A DNA stretch of 64,000 nt from Clarkia xantiana subsp. parviflora (Eukaryota; Streptophyta; Magnoliopsida; Myrtales; Onagraceae). Positions within the stretch are counted from its first letter, which is position 1. The number at the start of each line of letters is the position of its first letter. The notes under the pieces were generated by a model that worked only from the letters and a program-made list of their open reading frames with translations, did not search any database and had not been told where the DNA came from. Made by a program: the position numbers and the translations under genes. The stretch lies in assembly GCA_036873135.1 (NCBI GenBank), contig JAPTYO010000005.1, positions 12,440,166-12,504,165 of the forward strand. Direction: 5' to 3'. Positions 46,590 to 57,839 of the stretch are shown piece after piece.

Positions 46590-48904
46590 AATTAGCTTGT
46601 GATAATGGTGTCGTGGTCGAACATGAGACGTTACATTCTTGATGACCAATTTCCAACGCTTGGTGAAATGACAGACGAAGTCTTGATCGAATTGGAGCAG
46701 GATAACGATGATAGTCAGGTCCCACTTACTTCGAGTGGGAGATTTGAGGAAGCAACGCAAGTGAATGAAATGGTAAATGAAAATGGGGACATTTTCATAG
46801 TAAATCCAGTGGGAGGAGCCAATCCTACCACACAAATCACTGTTGCTGCAGGTGCGAATCAAGTTGAACCTGATAATCACGTAGCCGGACCGCTGGTTGA
46901 AAATCCAATAATTCCACAACTACCTATTGTTCCTAGTGGGAGTGGATCAACCAACTTGGTTCCAGGTCCTAGTGATCAAGGAATTAATCTCGGAGGCATA
47001 ATCCCGAGAACGAGAGGTCGTCCAAGAAAGTTGTAGGTCAAGGTTCTAGCACTGCCTTTGTTCCCAGTGGGAGTGATGCTCCGATAGAAAACATTATTCT
47101 GAGTGGGAGCAACGTTCAGACTCAAGATGAGATTAACGAGCCTAGACGAAGTCAAAGGCATCGAACTTCTCCCAAGAAGTATCCCATCGAGAAGGGTGAG
47201 ATATTAACCCTAACTTCTGTTGACAAACCAGTAACAGTTCAAGAAGCGTTGAAAGGACCTCAAGCGAAGGAATTGAGGAAAGCAATGGAGGAAGATATCG
47301 CCTCAATGAAAGCCAATTCGGTATGGTCTTTAGTTGATTACCTGTTAACCGTAGGGCCATAGGGGCAAAGTGGGTTCTGAAACTGAAACTCACCGTTGAT
47401 GGAAATGTCGAGCGATACAAAGCTCGATTGGTTGCGAAAGGTTACACCCAGCTTCACGGAGTGGACTTTGATGAGACATACTCACCGACTGTGCGGTAAA
47501 CCACAATCATGGCAATCCTAGCCCTTGTCGCATGCCTTGATCTAGAGCTGCACCAAATGGATGTTAAGACCACATTCCTCCACGAAAACTTGGAGGAAGA
47601 GATCTATATGGAGCAACCAGAGGGTTTCATTACTCCTGGTAACGAACGTAAAGTTTGTAAACTCCAAAGATCCTATCCGTGTATACAAAGACCTCCGGGT
47701 CTAAATACACCATCTTAACTTTATACGTGGATGACATACTCATTGATGCGAACGATGTGAGTTTCATGCATGAATCAAATTCCTGGTTGGCATATGTATT
47801 TGAGATGAAAGACATGAGAGTGGATACGTACATCTTGGGCATTAAGATTTCTAGAGATCGCGCCTCCCGGAGATTGTGACTATCTCAGGAAGCCTACATC
47901 AACGAACTGTTGAAAAGGTTTGGATTACAAGAGGCCAAACCCGTGGAAACGCCGCGATACTATCGGAGTGAAACAAGGGGTCTAAAGAAGAGCAGAGGTT
48001 AGACTCTATTAGTAACAAGTAAATCCTTTGTATGGAATAGAAATTTTTGGGTTGGGGATCAAGGAAAATTGCAAGGTCTGAGACAACCCAGAAGGCGCTT
48101 GATTAGGATGCACTCTTTTTTTTTTGTCAATCGAGCTTTTTTTTTTTTTTTCGAAATGCAATAGTATTCGGGTGCGCGTTGTCAAAGCGCGACAGCCCGA
48201 AGAACCAGCAAGAGCGTGAACAGATAAGAAGTGCAGAGTATTTAAGCATGGTCGGAAGTCTCATGTACGCCATGCTTTGAACTCGTCCGGACATCTGTTA
48301 CGTTGTGGGCTTAGTCGCAAGATTCCAATCAGACCTTGGCTATCAACATTTAAAAGCTGTAAAGCGGATCATGCGATATTATAAAGGTACTGCCGACTAC
48401 GTACTGTGCTATGAGGGCTGGAAGTTAGAATTGACCGGATTAAGTGACGCCGACCATGGTGGCGATCCAGACGATCATAAGTCCACCACAAGAGGAGTAT
48501 TTCTCTTTGCTGATGCCGCCATTTCATGGACAAGCAAGAAGCAATACAATGTCGCGCTGTCTACAATGGAATCAGAATTCGTTGCTCTCTCCATAAACGC
48601 ACAGGATGCGGTCTAGTTGAAAAGGCTTCTTACTGCGCTGCTTGGTGGCGATGTCGGGAGTAATCCTGTGAAGGTGTTCTCTGATAGTCAAGCAGCCATT
48701 GTGGCAGTAAAGAATCCAAAGTAACATAGTAGGACTAAACACATTGATGTGAAATATAATTATGCTAAATCTATGGTAGAAGACAATATAATCACTTTAG
48801 AATACCCGCCCACTGATGACATGCTGGCGGACCCATTAACTAAACCATTATGCAAAGAGACATTTGAAAAACATGTTAAACTGCTTGGATTGTGTAGGGT
48901 TTAG
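46590..48904 (+). pseudogene. Copia pol: RT and RNase H, decayed
   Basis: A linker at 46599-47036 ends in RTRGRPRKL, an AT-hook-like basic motif. A RRSQRHRTSPKKYP segment and the RT start follow (EALKGP...[36 protein letters not shown]), then MDVKTTFLHENLEEEIYMEQPEGF. The RT middle is deleted between KVCKLQRS and the LYVDDILI block (YVDD at 47724-47735). RNase H runs 48250-48900 (MVGSLMYA, DADHGGD..., SWTSKKQ, FSDSQAAI, HIDVKY, MLADPLTKPL). Stops, frameshifts and T-runs at 48110-48150 make it non-coding. It ends 16 bases before the LTR. Confidence 0.9.
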
Positions 48905-48920
48905 AAGTGGGCGTATAATT

Positions 48921-49299
48921 TGTGATAACATTTTGATGATTGAAAGTTACATTTTGATAAATGAAAGAATTGCAATTCGATTTTATGATTCATCGACGTC
49001 ATAATGTTTGAACACATCAGATTTTACGGTTTATAAATTGAGTCGTAGGAGAACGCAATCCTCTGCACAAATTATGTCGAATGTGGGCCCTGCCTTATCA
49101 AATGGGCACGGTCGTCTTGTAGGAGAGGGGGACCTCTGCCGAAGCAAGCTGGCTAAGAACCAGTTAGGAAACTTGGTTATGCAAAACGATCATTTGGTTT
49201 CGGTTTACCCGACGTGATCTTCGTTTTTCACTTCGCCGGTCATGAACTGTGTTCGTCATTAACCACATTCTAATAGTATTACGTCCCCGTAATCCAACA
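48921..49299 (+). repeat. Copia LTR
   Basis: It runs TGTGATAAC...AATCCAACA, 379 bases. It follows the end of RNase H and is itself followed by a primer-binding site, so it acts as the 3' LTR of the left element and the 5' LTR of a second, truncated unit. No other copy was found in the window. Confidence 0.85.
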
Positions 49300-49300
49300 G

Positions 49301-49312
49301 TGGTATCAGAGC
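49301..49312 (+). other. Initiator tRNA-Met primer-binding site
   Basis: tggtatcagagc is complementary to the 3' end of plant initiator tRNA-Met, the usual Copia primer. It begins one base after the LTR. Confidence 0.9.
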
Positions 49313-49905
49313 GAGGTTAGGAGTTATTAAATTTTTGATAAACTGATATTCTTGAGTTTTTGAAAAATTCGAAATTTTCATGTTCATGAACACCATGAGT
49401 AATCCGAAATTTTTAAGTAAATTCCATGTGTTTGATCTTTAAAAACTTAAAATTTTCGAAATTTACATGTTTTTATAGATTTAAACCGAATTTTATATTC
49501 GAATTTAAGTTTGACGTTCATGATCTTCAAGAACACCTTGAGTTTTATCAAGAACACCTTTTGGATTCATGATCAAGTTAGGGTTTGATCTTAAAATTTG
49601 ATAACTTTTCCAACTTTGCATGTTTGTGCCGAAAACCCTAGGGGTATTACTATTAGGTAAAAAAATTAATTTTCTTGGCACCCAAGTAATTAAAAAAAAT
49701 TCGGCACCAATTAAAATAGATATATGTTGCCATTTTTTAAATTTTATTAATATGTAACTATATATCTATAAGTTGGAAATAAGGATAGGTTCATAATATA
49801 ATATTGTAAAAGATATTAACTATCAATATATATATATATAAAGATATGGATAATATATATTGATAGATTTAGTTACTATAAAAGATTAAGAAAATATATT
49901 GTCTC
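49313..49905 (+). repeat. Copia leader, copy 2
   Basis: This is the untranslated leader after the PBS. Its last 350 or so bases repeat 42905-43265. It breaks off at 49905 (aaaatatattgtc), after which unrelated DNA begins. Confidence 0.7.
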
Positions 49906-50640
49906 CTACCAATACCAGATGCAAAATAAGTTCTTTCTAGACTATCTCCTGACAAAGGTTGTAGCTCAACTGAACCTGAAGGTGGACTGGAATCTTAGAA
50001 CCCTGCAATGAAGAGCCCCATATTTGACCCTCGATTCCTCCAGCTTGAGGGGCCACTGGTCGTGCCTCGTAGACAAGAGCAGGAAGCTCTTCATCACGGG
50101 TCGAGGCCAAGTCTACGAGTCATTTCAGGGGTCCACCGGGTGCCAAGACTGCAGGAAATTAACGGAGTCAAATTCTACCTCATTCAATTTTGAACGGAAG
50201 GGTATAAATGGTTTTTAGAGTGAGTTCAAGGATATACTCGGAGTTAATTGAAGTTCGAGGATTGGAAGACTATTTAGTGACTTAACCCTTGTTTTAAATT
50301 GTCTGTCGTCATCCAAAGTTGTTATTACGTCATTATCTCATTCAGAATAATAATAATAATAATAATAATAAACATATAAAGTTCACTTCCTCGCTAAAGA
50401 ATTATTGTATACGACAGCGTAACAGCTTCAACTTCGTCCGTTGAACCGACTGTGTGTCCGCCGTCCGGTTTACGGTCCGATAGGTTCAACCCGGTCCGAC
50501 CCGGTTGCGGTTCGATGAAAAACAAGACTGAAAATATATATCATCATCAAATATATTCAACGGTGGAAAGAAACTCATCTTTGGGCCAAAATAAAAGAAG
50601 CCCATCTTTAGGCCCAAAAAACAGAAGCCCATTTTAGCAT
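49906..50640. other. Unassigned DNA with an (AAT)n microsatellite
   Basis: A GC-richer segment at 49960-50190 has overlapping open frames that I do not recognise. An AAT repeat of about nine units lies at 50347-50372. A ggttcaacccggtccgaccc patch follows at 50485-50512. Confidence 0.45.
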
Positions 50641-50699
50641 TGATCTCCTCCTGTCCTGCCTGTACGTGTCTTTACGTTCTACCCTGGCAGACCGCCGAT

Positions 50700-51758
50700 C
50701 CGGTTCGGTTTTCAAAACACTGCGTCAAACAAGCTTAAACCTCCAATCGCCATTCTCCGAACCTCTCAGTCGCAAAATGTCCTGGGAATTTGGCCTTCAA
50801 TCGGAGAACTGAGAAACGGCTCTCGCCATGTGAGTCTTCTTGCTTTTAATCGACTTTCAATTCGTCAATTTCAATTCGAATCCACTCTAGAGTTGCCGAT
50901 TGAACCGATCGAACTTGATTATTTTATTCTAGATTACATTATTTGACACTTCTGATCGTAACTCTGACAAAGCTCCAATGCCTTCTTTGAGATCCTGAAC
51001 TAGAATATATCGTCATCAGGACCTCCCTCTCGTTTTGAGAGAAGCACAGCAGTCAAAAGTTAAAATTTGATATCAAATTGTCATTTGGTCGGATTAAAAT
51101 GCTTTATGGAGCTTTCGAGCGCTTCAATACAGAACAGCAGGTGTCAATCACAGTGCTCTAGATGGTGTCTCTAGAGAAGCTGCGACTTAGAAAAGATAAA
51201 TCTTTAAGTTCAAGTTAAAAAAGATTAGGTGGCAATTCCTTGAGAGCAACAAGATATCTACCAGATCCTTTCTCTATCCCTTATTCATAAGATTATAGTT
51301 AGTTGTGGTTTTATGTCTGTAAATTTTGTTTTATAAATTCATCTAACAAAACTTACCAACTAGAGTAAGGGATAGAGAGGATTTCGTAGATATCATAGAA
51401 ATGCTAGCCCTTAATTTATGGAGTTTAACACTCAAAACTTATGAAAATTGATGGAGAAGATTATAGTTTCCTTGGGGTTTAATGTAATCATAGACTAGCT
51501 TTAAAGTGGATCGTGTAAGTGGAAGTGAAACACCTTATCTGCCACAATTGCAGTTGTGATCAGCTTATGTAATATTCATGGTAATGCGTGAATCAGTAGA
51601 TTGATTGGATATTTATATTTTAAAATATTTTTTTTCTTTTTGCATTTTCTAACTCCACTCCAAGGTTATTTATAACAATTGAGGTTTTTCCTCAGGGGTT
51701 TCAGTTATCAGCTCCAGGTTCCTAACATTTCATGTGTTTTCAACTCTGGTTGATCCAG
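50700..51758 (+). other. Probable 5' UTR exon and intron of the 51895 gene
   Basis: An untranslated exon ending at 50829 (ctctcgccat) is followed by a good donor, gtgagtc. An acceptor, tgatccag, ends at 51758. Splicing would place the ATG at 51895 about 135 bases into the second exon and would create a short upstream ORF at the junction (ATG then seven codons to TAA). The transcription start is unknown. The intron call rests on splice consensus and on the lack of coding upstream. Confidence 0.45.
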
Positions 51759-51894
51759 GTTCATTATAACGGATTCATAAATGGTCTTGAACTAACCAAT
51801 TCCGTCGAACTGAGCTTAAATCTGTGCTGGAAGTTTCATCCGTATGTTTCTGGATACCTAAGTGGTTCTCGAGGGGGAGTGTTATGTCACTGGA

Positions 51895-53763
51895 ATGGCT
51901 CTTTCTTATATTTGGAAACTGCAAAGGTTATGGCCTTTCTCATCTCAGAAGGATGAATTGAGGGTATCAGATGATTTTGTCCAGAAACTGTCAATTCCTG
52001 AGCAGACAAAACAATTTGTATTTGCATTGCCTGTACCTGAATCGGAGTCCGTAGTATATATTCTCACCACCCAAAGGTTATCTGAGCGGTCGGCACTGGA
52101 TGCTGACTGCTTAATCAGGGAGGTTCACCCTGATGCCGTGGTGGCACAAGTGGGCTCTACCGTTTCAAGTGAGCTTGACAGTGCAAATGGAACCGACGAA
52201 CCTGTTCCAACTTCAGCTTTCAGAGTCCTTTTGCGATGTTTTGTGGATAAAGTCAATAAAGAGAAGTATGAGGATTCTGCTGCAAACTCCGTATTGAGGG
52301 GAATTTTTGGAACTAGTTTTCATGGGAACTTCTTTGCTGCCAAGAAAGCCGCAGAGGAGGTTGGTTGCTCTTTCCTGATGCTGGAGTCCCCATATGTGAA
52401 GAAATCCTCCTGTACAGAGAAAAATGATGCCGGGAACAGTTTCCTCGGTTTCCTGAGTAGCTTGATAACTCAGAAAGCAGCAGGTTCTGGCGTTTCTTCT
52501 AATCTGGGGAGGTTTTGTCTCACCGACAGTGTCCAGACTCATATGGTAAAAATGGTGTCATCTTATATGGATGTATCAGCACCCATTTCCGGTGCAAGTC
52601 CAAAGTTGAGTTCAGCAGGAGTTGAGCTTCAGCCGCAGGCTGACGACTATGAGCCGCCACCCTTTGCTCAATCTATCTATCCTTTGCTAATGGATCTGCA
52701 AAACATTTTTAAGGACATTCCATCTGTTGAGAGGGCTCTGACCCATGCTCAAAAGCTGCTATTCGATGTGAATAGAGGAGAAGCTGTGGATGCTCAAATT
52801 CTATCTGAAGTTTACTCTTTCCGAGTAGCTGTTGAGGTTTTAAGAATCGCTCTAAACAGTTCTGGGCGGCTTCCCATTACTAAAATCAAGGATAGCAGCA
52901 GTGTTTCAGAAGTTAAATTTTCAGAGCTGTCTTTAGAGGAAAGGGCACATGCTCTTTTTGCTCAAGCCCTTCAGAACCAGGCTAAGAAGTTCAAGACGAT
53001 AGTGGCTGTTGTGGATGCAAGCGCTTTATCTGGTCTTAGAAAACACTGGAACACTCCTTTACCTAAGGAGGTGGAGGACATGGTTGAGCAAATTGTCACA
53101 GAAGATGGGGAAACCTCGAACGACCAAGCAGACAAGAAACGTGTGCTGTCTGGTTCATCAGTGGTTGCGGTGGGAGCTGGGGCTACAGCTGTTGTTGGAG
53201 CTTCTTCATTGTCAAAAGTCGTTCCGGCATCAACTGTTGTGAAAATGGCAACTTTAAATGTGCCTGCATCGTTTAAGATCATGGCATCCCAAACGCAGAA
53301 GGTAATCGCGTTGGCTCTTGGAAAATCAATTGGGCCAACAAAGGTAATAGCCCCTGGACTTGCTTCTGCATCCAAGACGACCTCCCTCATGAAAGCAGGT
53401 GTGTCTGCTGAGAAAATAAGGGCAGTGGCACATGGTGTTATCGCATCTGCTGAGAAAACGAGCATCTCTGCAATGAGAACGTCATTTTATGAAATAATGA
53501 GGAAAAGAAGACGTGTGGGTCCATTGCCATGGGTGACATTCGGGTGTAGCATGGCGACATGTGTGGGTTTGCTTTCTTATGGAGATGGAATCGAGTGTGC
53601 TGCTGAGTCACTTCCATCAGCTCCCTCAATAGCGAGTTTAGGGCGTGGAATCGAAAGATTGCACCAGGCGTCTGAGTCTGTGAGGCAAACAGATAGCAGC
53701 AGCAGAATACAAAAGTCTATAGAAGCACTCATGTATAGGTTGAAGAAAGGTAAGCTTTCTTGA
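51895..53763 (+). CDS. Conserved plant protein of unknown function, 622 residues, single coding exon
   Basis: It is intact from ATG 51895-51897 to TGA. The frame is open a little further upstream but without another ATG. The N-terminus (MALSYIWKLQRLWPFSS) is followed by an alpha/beta-looking region with FVFALPVPESESVVYILTTQRLSERSALDADCLIREVHPDAVVAQVG. This recalls, without proving, the TraB/GumN fold. Residues about 250-400 look mostly helical (EERAHALFAQALQNQAKKFKTIVAVVD). Residues 417-450 are a Val/Ala/Gly-rich hydrophobic stretch, and 542-564 a likely membrane segment preceded by the basic RKRRRV. The C-terminus is a short amphipathic helix. I recognise it as a conserved land-plant family of predicted membrane proteins but can give no function. 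Codon use looks host-like and there are no breaks. Confidence 0.85.
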   Translation: MALSYIWKLQRLWPFSSQKDELRVSDDFVQKLSIPEQTKQFVFALPVPESESVVYILTTQRLSERSALDADCLIREVHPDAVVAQVGSTVSSELDSANGTDEPVPTSAFRVLLRCFVDKVNKEKYEDSAANSVLRGIFGTSFHGNFFAAKKAAEEVGCSFLMLESPYVKKSSCTEKNDAGNSFLGFLSSLITQKAAGSGVSSNLGRFCLTDSVQTHMVKMVSSYMDVSAPISGASPKLSSAGVELQPQADDYEPPPFAQSIYPLLMDLQNIFKDIPSVERALTHAQKLLFDVNRGEAVDAQILSEVYSFRVAVEVLRIALNSSGRLPITKIKDSSSVSEVKFSELSLEERAHALFAQALQNQAKKFKTIVAVVDASALSGLRKHWNTPLPKEVEDMVEQIVTEDGETSNDQADKKRVLSGSSVVAVGAGATAVVGASSLSKVVPASTVVKMATLNVPASFKIMASQTQKVIALALGKSIGPTKVIAPGLASASKTTSLMKAGVSAEKIRAVAHGVIASAEKTSISAMRTSFYEIMRKRRRVGPLPWVTFGCSMATCVGLLSYGDGIECAAESLPSAPSIASLGRGIERLHQASESVRQTDSSSRIQKSIEALMYRLKKGKLS

Positions 53764-54424
53764 TTCATCATTAGCTAGGATAACTGCTTCTTTCTTTTAC
53801 TACTGCAACGATAATGTATGTTGGTTGGTTTTTTTTTTTTTTTGGTGAAATATGTTGGTTGGTTGGGTCTGTTGTGTGTACATATAGTTTTGTTTGCCTC
53901 AACAAACTAAGCTAAGCTAAGCTAAGCTAGAAAATGCATTTTTTTTAAGGTTTTGCACCTGCTATAACACAATTCTCTTTGGACACATTAACAAGTTGTG
54001 TTCATATACATCTCTGTTATCTTCAATTTTGTCCAAAATGGATCCTGCGTGTTTTGGAAAAATAATCTACATTTGCAGTTTGTTACTAGTTGTATATTAT
54101 AACTCTCTCAACTATAAACTAGATAAGTTGGTAAAAGATTAAAAAAAAAATTCTGCAAGTCTAGGAATAACCATATATCTTTTATTCATACCAAATCTAT
54201 TTAATTCCTCTGGTACTTGTTAGCATATTGTGAACATAACGGCTGATTTAAAAAAACGAAACACATATACTTCACCATAGATGGTGATAAAATCATGCTC
54301 AAAGCTGTGGTTATGCAAAGGAAGAAAACGAGATCAACCTATGTAGATATATTGTTACTTAAACAAGAAGATACCATAATTAGAACCTATGTAGTTAAAA
54401 TACACATTTTTATGTCTTTACCAT
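53764..54424. other. 3' UTR and intergenic DNA
   Basis: This holds the 3' UTR of the upstream gene. Two T-rich runs and four tandem aagct units (about 53908-53930) are present. No other gene was seen. Confidence 0.5.
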
Positions 54425-55280
54425 AAAAAAACGAGTTAAAACGTAATCATAGTCGCTTCTTAGTAGAAACGGGTAGAAACACACGTAGAGTCGTAAAACC
54501 GGGTAGAAACGTAAGTTTCTACCGTTTTTATAAGTTTCTACCATTATTTGTTAAAAATTTACCAAACTCATAAATTATGTCAAACAAAATTTATTAACCA
54601 GACATAGGAGAGTTTAATCATGAATTTTAATTTGTGGCTCAAATCATCTTCTATTGATTCAAAACATATAGTGTTATTTCATTCAAATTCAATATCCGTT
54701 AATCATTTAATAATAAGTAGACCCTTCAACATCTCTTTTTATTTTGCGTTTCTTAATCCCTAAAATCTCAAACCCACAAAATTTATTCACCAGAAATACG
54801 AGAGTTTTACAATGAATTTTAATTTGTGGCTCAATTCATCTTTTATTGATTCAATACATTTATTTATTCAATTCAAGATCAATATCCATTAATCATTTAA
54901 GAATACCCAAGAGTACTAGACCCCTCAACATCTTCTATTTTATATTTCTCAAACCCTAAAATCTCTATTGAGATATGGACCCACACTTTATTTGACCCGT
55001 CAATTCTTATTACAATTCCATACAATTGCTCACTATGACGAATGAGATGACTACTAGTAGACCCATATCTTTTATTGAAAAAAATGTTATCGGGTATTAT
55101 TGAGTATATTTACTAGGCTTTTTTTTTTTTTTTTTTTGCATAATTACATATATGTACATTTATTTATTTCCCTACCAATGTAATTTTAGGATATAGGTAG
55201 AAAGTTACGTTTCTACGTTTCGTCTTTACGACTCAACTTTACCTATCGTTTTCGATCTCTAGGTAGAAACTCGTTTTTGA
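54425..55280. mobile_element. Inverted-repeat element with gtagaaac motifs
   Basis: The arms share, inverted, aaaaacgagtt, gtcgtaaa and gtagaaacgtaaNtttctacc (54425-54545 and 55193-55280). It has no coding frame. The interior contains a direct duplication of about 190 bases. The termini and any target duplication are not certain. Confidence 0.6.
54586..54966. repeat. 190-bp direct duplication
   Basis: Copy 1 begins near 54586 and copy 2 near 54776, each starting caaaatttatt. Both contain atgaattttaatttgtggct, then atcatttaa, then ctagacccYtcaacatct and cctaaaatctc. Copies differ by scattered substitutions and short indels. Confidence 0.8.
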
Positions 55281-55302
55281 TTGCATAGATTAGAACAGAT
55301 GC

Positions 55303-55998
55303 TTTACTGTGGAACTTCCCAGAAGGCCAATATTAGGAAAGATGACTTTGTCCAAGGCCAATGCTGCCGCAAATTTTGGAGGAGAAATTGCTTGTTCCAA
55401 TGTATCTACTGCTGTGAGCTCGCAAGGGAACATTACATTCACTTCTGAGCAATTTGATGCTCTTCTGAAGAGGTTTGGAGGCAGTGTTGCTTCCATGGCA
55501 ACTGCAATCACCTCAGATGATGGCAATCCCACTGCAGCAGTTACATTTTATTTTCTTTCTCTTTTTGATAAGGAAAACATTTGGATATTGGACACAGGTG
55601 CAAGCAATCATATGACAAACAATTCTAGGCTACTGACCAAAGTCCAATTACTAAATGGTTTTAGTTCACAAGCTATTGGGATAGGAGACTATATTTTTGG
55701 TAAAGAAAAAAAAACTGAGAAATGTCTTATATTTACCTGATTTCAAGTTCAATCTCATATCAATTTCTCAGTTAACTAGATATCTAAAATGCACTGCTAT
55801 TTTTCATTCAAATGATGTTTTCTTTCAAGAACTCTCAAGTGGGAGGGTCTTGGGCAGAGGTAAAGAGCATTCTGGTCTATACATCTTCAATCCCAATAGT
55901 GAACTTGTTTTACCTACGGCTTTGTATAGTTTGAATAAGGATTCTGTCTATTTGTGGCATTAAAGATTAGGGCATACTTCTGTTAAAGCATTGCAGCT
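55303..55998 (+). pseudogene. Copia gag tail, protease and pre-integrase fragment
   Basis: Residues around WILDTGASNHMTNN give the aspartic protease (DTG) at about 55585-55625. A one-base shift near 55705 moves the frame to LRNVLYLPDFKFNLISISQL, the standard Copia protease tail. After that comes LWH-stop-RLGHTSVKALQL, the GAG-pre-integrase HHCC start. The sequence is cut at 55998 by the next element. No LTR is attached. Confidence 0.88.
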
Positions 55999-56600
55999 GT
56001 CATACCTAAAATATGACCTAAGGCGAATTACGTTTTGAAAACGCGTATTTTGAAAGAGTCGCCACTAGCTAATTATGGCTAACTAGAAACCTAAATTACT
56101 TAGGTAAATAACGAATTAAACACCTAAGTATTAAAATCGGTCTGCGATCCAAAATTTGTGTTCAAGGGTTCTATTTCGAATTAAAAAAAAATTAATCACG
56201 CCCTTTCGGTACTTAATTAACCCATTTGCCAATTTTAAAGTTTAAACATGTGTTACGTTAAATTAATCTAACGATATCAAAACAAAAACTAGACTAATTT
56301 CATGCGAAACTATTATTAACGACAAATCTGAACCTAAAAAAAAAACTATTAAGCATATAAAACTCCTAATTAAGATAAAATCTAAATGAAACAAAACATG
56401 CTCAAAATCACGGTATAACCTAGGGGTGAGCAAATTACCCGGTTGGAACCGGAACCGGACCGGAACCGGTCATTTGGGTAGGTTCGGGGTAGATGTAAAC
56501 GGTTTTGGTACGGTTCTGGGATAAAATTTCAAGAACCGGTATTATCGGTTCCGGTTCTGGGATAATTGTTCGGGTACCCTAAATACCCGGATCCGGAACC

Positions 56601-56644
<44 letters not shown>

Positions 56645-57686
56645 CAAAACCCTAAGTAGATAACCTACCTATTTTCTAAAAGCATGCGTGAGTTTACCAA
56701 AAAAAAAAAAAAAAGAAAAAGCATGCATGTTGTTTTAGCCAAAGAAAAAAGCATGCATGTCTACTATTGTCTCTATTCTGTCAAAGTCCAAGACTCCATT
56801 AGAAAATTTTGAAATCCTAATTCTATCCGTAGCTTGCCACCACGTCCGCATTACGCCGCCCCGGGGCACCGAAGCCCATCTCCAGTCCGCTCAGCCTATG
56901 TCCGTCCATCTTGTGCCGTGCTCCGCCGCCCGTCGAGCCAGTCATCGCCTGCAGCCAATCATCTGGACCTCGCCGGAAATCCATGTGCGCTGCCACCAAC
57001 TGACCACTGCAACTCTGACTGTCGTTACTCCACCGCTGATCGCCCCGTTTCGTCATCTGCTGCTGTCGACGGCTTCCCTCCTGGTGAACGTTCTTCTTTC
57101 TTCGTTTTATTATATTTTATTATTATTATTATTATATTTTATTATTATTATTATTATATTTAATTAGGTAATTTAAATGTAATTGGTCAAATTTGATTAA
57201 GTAAAATATTTAATTGTTCAAATAATTATGTATGTATGTTAGATATATATTATGTTGTGTATGGATTTAAGCATGCTTGTTATTTTTTTAGTATTTTAGA
57301 TTTCGTCATAATTAGGAGTTATAGAATATAGTTAGTTTTTAGACTTAGGTTAACAATTGATAATAATTTTTTTTTATATATGATAAATTGAATTAAAACT
57401 TGACATCGTTAGGTTAATTGGATATAACATATATAAAAAAAAACAAATGGCAAATTAAGTGAATTGAGTACCGAAAGGGCGTAGTTAAAAATTATATTTT
57501 TAATTCGTAATAGAACCCCCGAACTCGAATTTCTGACCGTAGGCCGATTTATACCTAGGCGGTTAATTCGTTATTCGCTTAGGTAATTTAGGATTCTAGT
57601 CAGCCTTAATTAACTAGTGGCGACTCCTTTCAAAATCCGCGTTTTCAAAACGTAATGCACCATAGGTCAGATTTTTAGGTCCGACA
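55999..57686. mobile_element. TGTC...GACA element with about 240-bp terminal inverted repeats
   Basis: The left arm 55999-56240 and right arm about 57450-57686 are inverted copies: acgttttgaaaacgcg, gagtcgccactagYtaatta, aataacgaattaa, cctaRgtat and cgccctttcggtact all recur. The ends are tgtc/gaca. The interior holds a truncated ggaaccgg-type hAT MITE (from 56421), a (TA)n run (56606-56640) and a GC-rich segment (56835-57090), perhaps captured from a host gene. No transposase is present. The flanks (gcagc / atgtg) do not match, so no target duplication is shown. Confidence 0.75.
56835..57167 (+). other. GC-rich segment with open frames inside the TGTC element
   Basis: Two overlapping frames (56757-57167 and 56834-57163) are open, but their products are Pro/Ser/Ala-rich and end in an Ile/Tyr run encoded by a (TTA)n repeat at 57117-57160. 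This resembles a host first exon or 5' UTR caught in a transposon. I do not think it encodes a working protein. Confidence 0.35.
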
Positions 57687-57839
57687 ATGTGTATATATCA
57701 TCTTCCTTATTTAGACATTCCATATATTGATTTTACTTCATCTCCAAGTCTATGTCATCCCTATATAAGGGTCCCCTATGTATGATAATAATATCATCAT
57801 TATGTTCTCTCATTATATTACCTCTCTACTTTCGTAACA
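57687..57839 (+). repeat. Copia 5' LTR, 5'-truncated
   Basis: It ends tttcgtaaca. The TATA box is at 57762-57768 (ctatataagg). It carries about 45 bases (gggtcccctatgtatgat...) not present in the right LTR. Confidence 0.8.

Noticed and set aside
49960..50220. Small host exon
   Set aside because: Two overlapping plus frames are open but neither is recognisable. No splice context or neighbouring exon supports a gene.
52971..53465. 164-codon minus-strand frame
   Set aside because: It is antisense shadow of the 622-codon host gene, with composition mirroring its Val/Ala-rich region.
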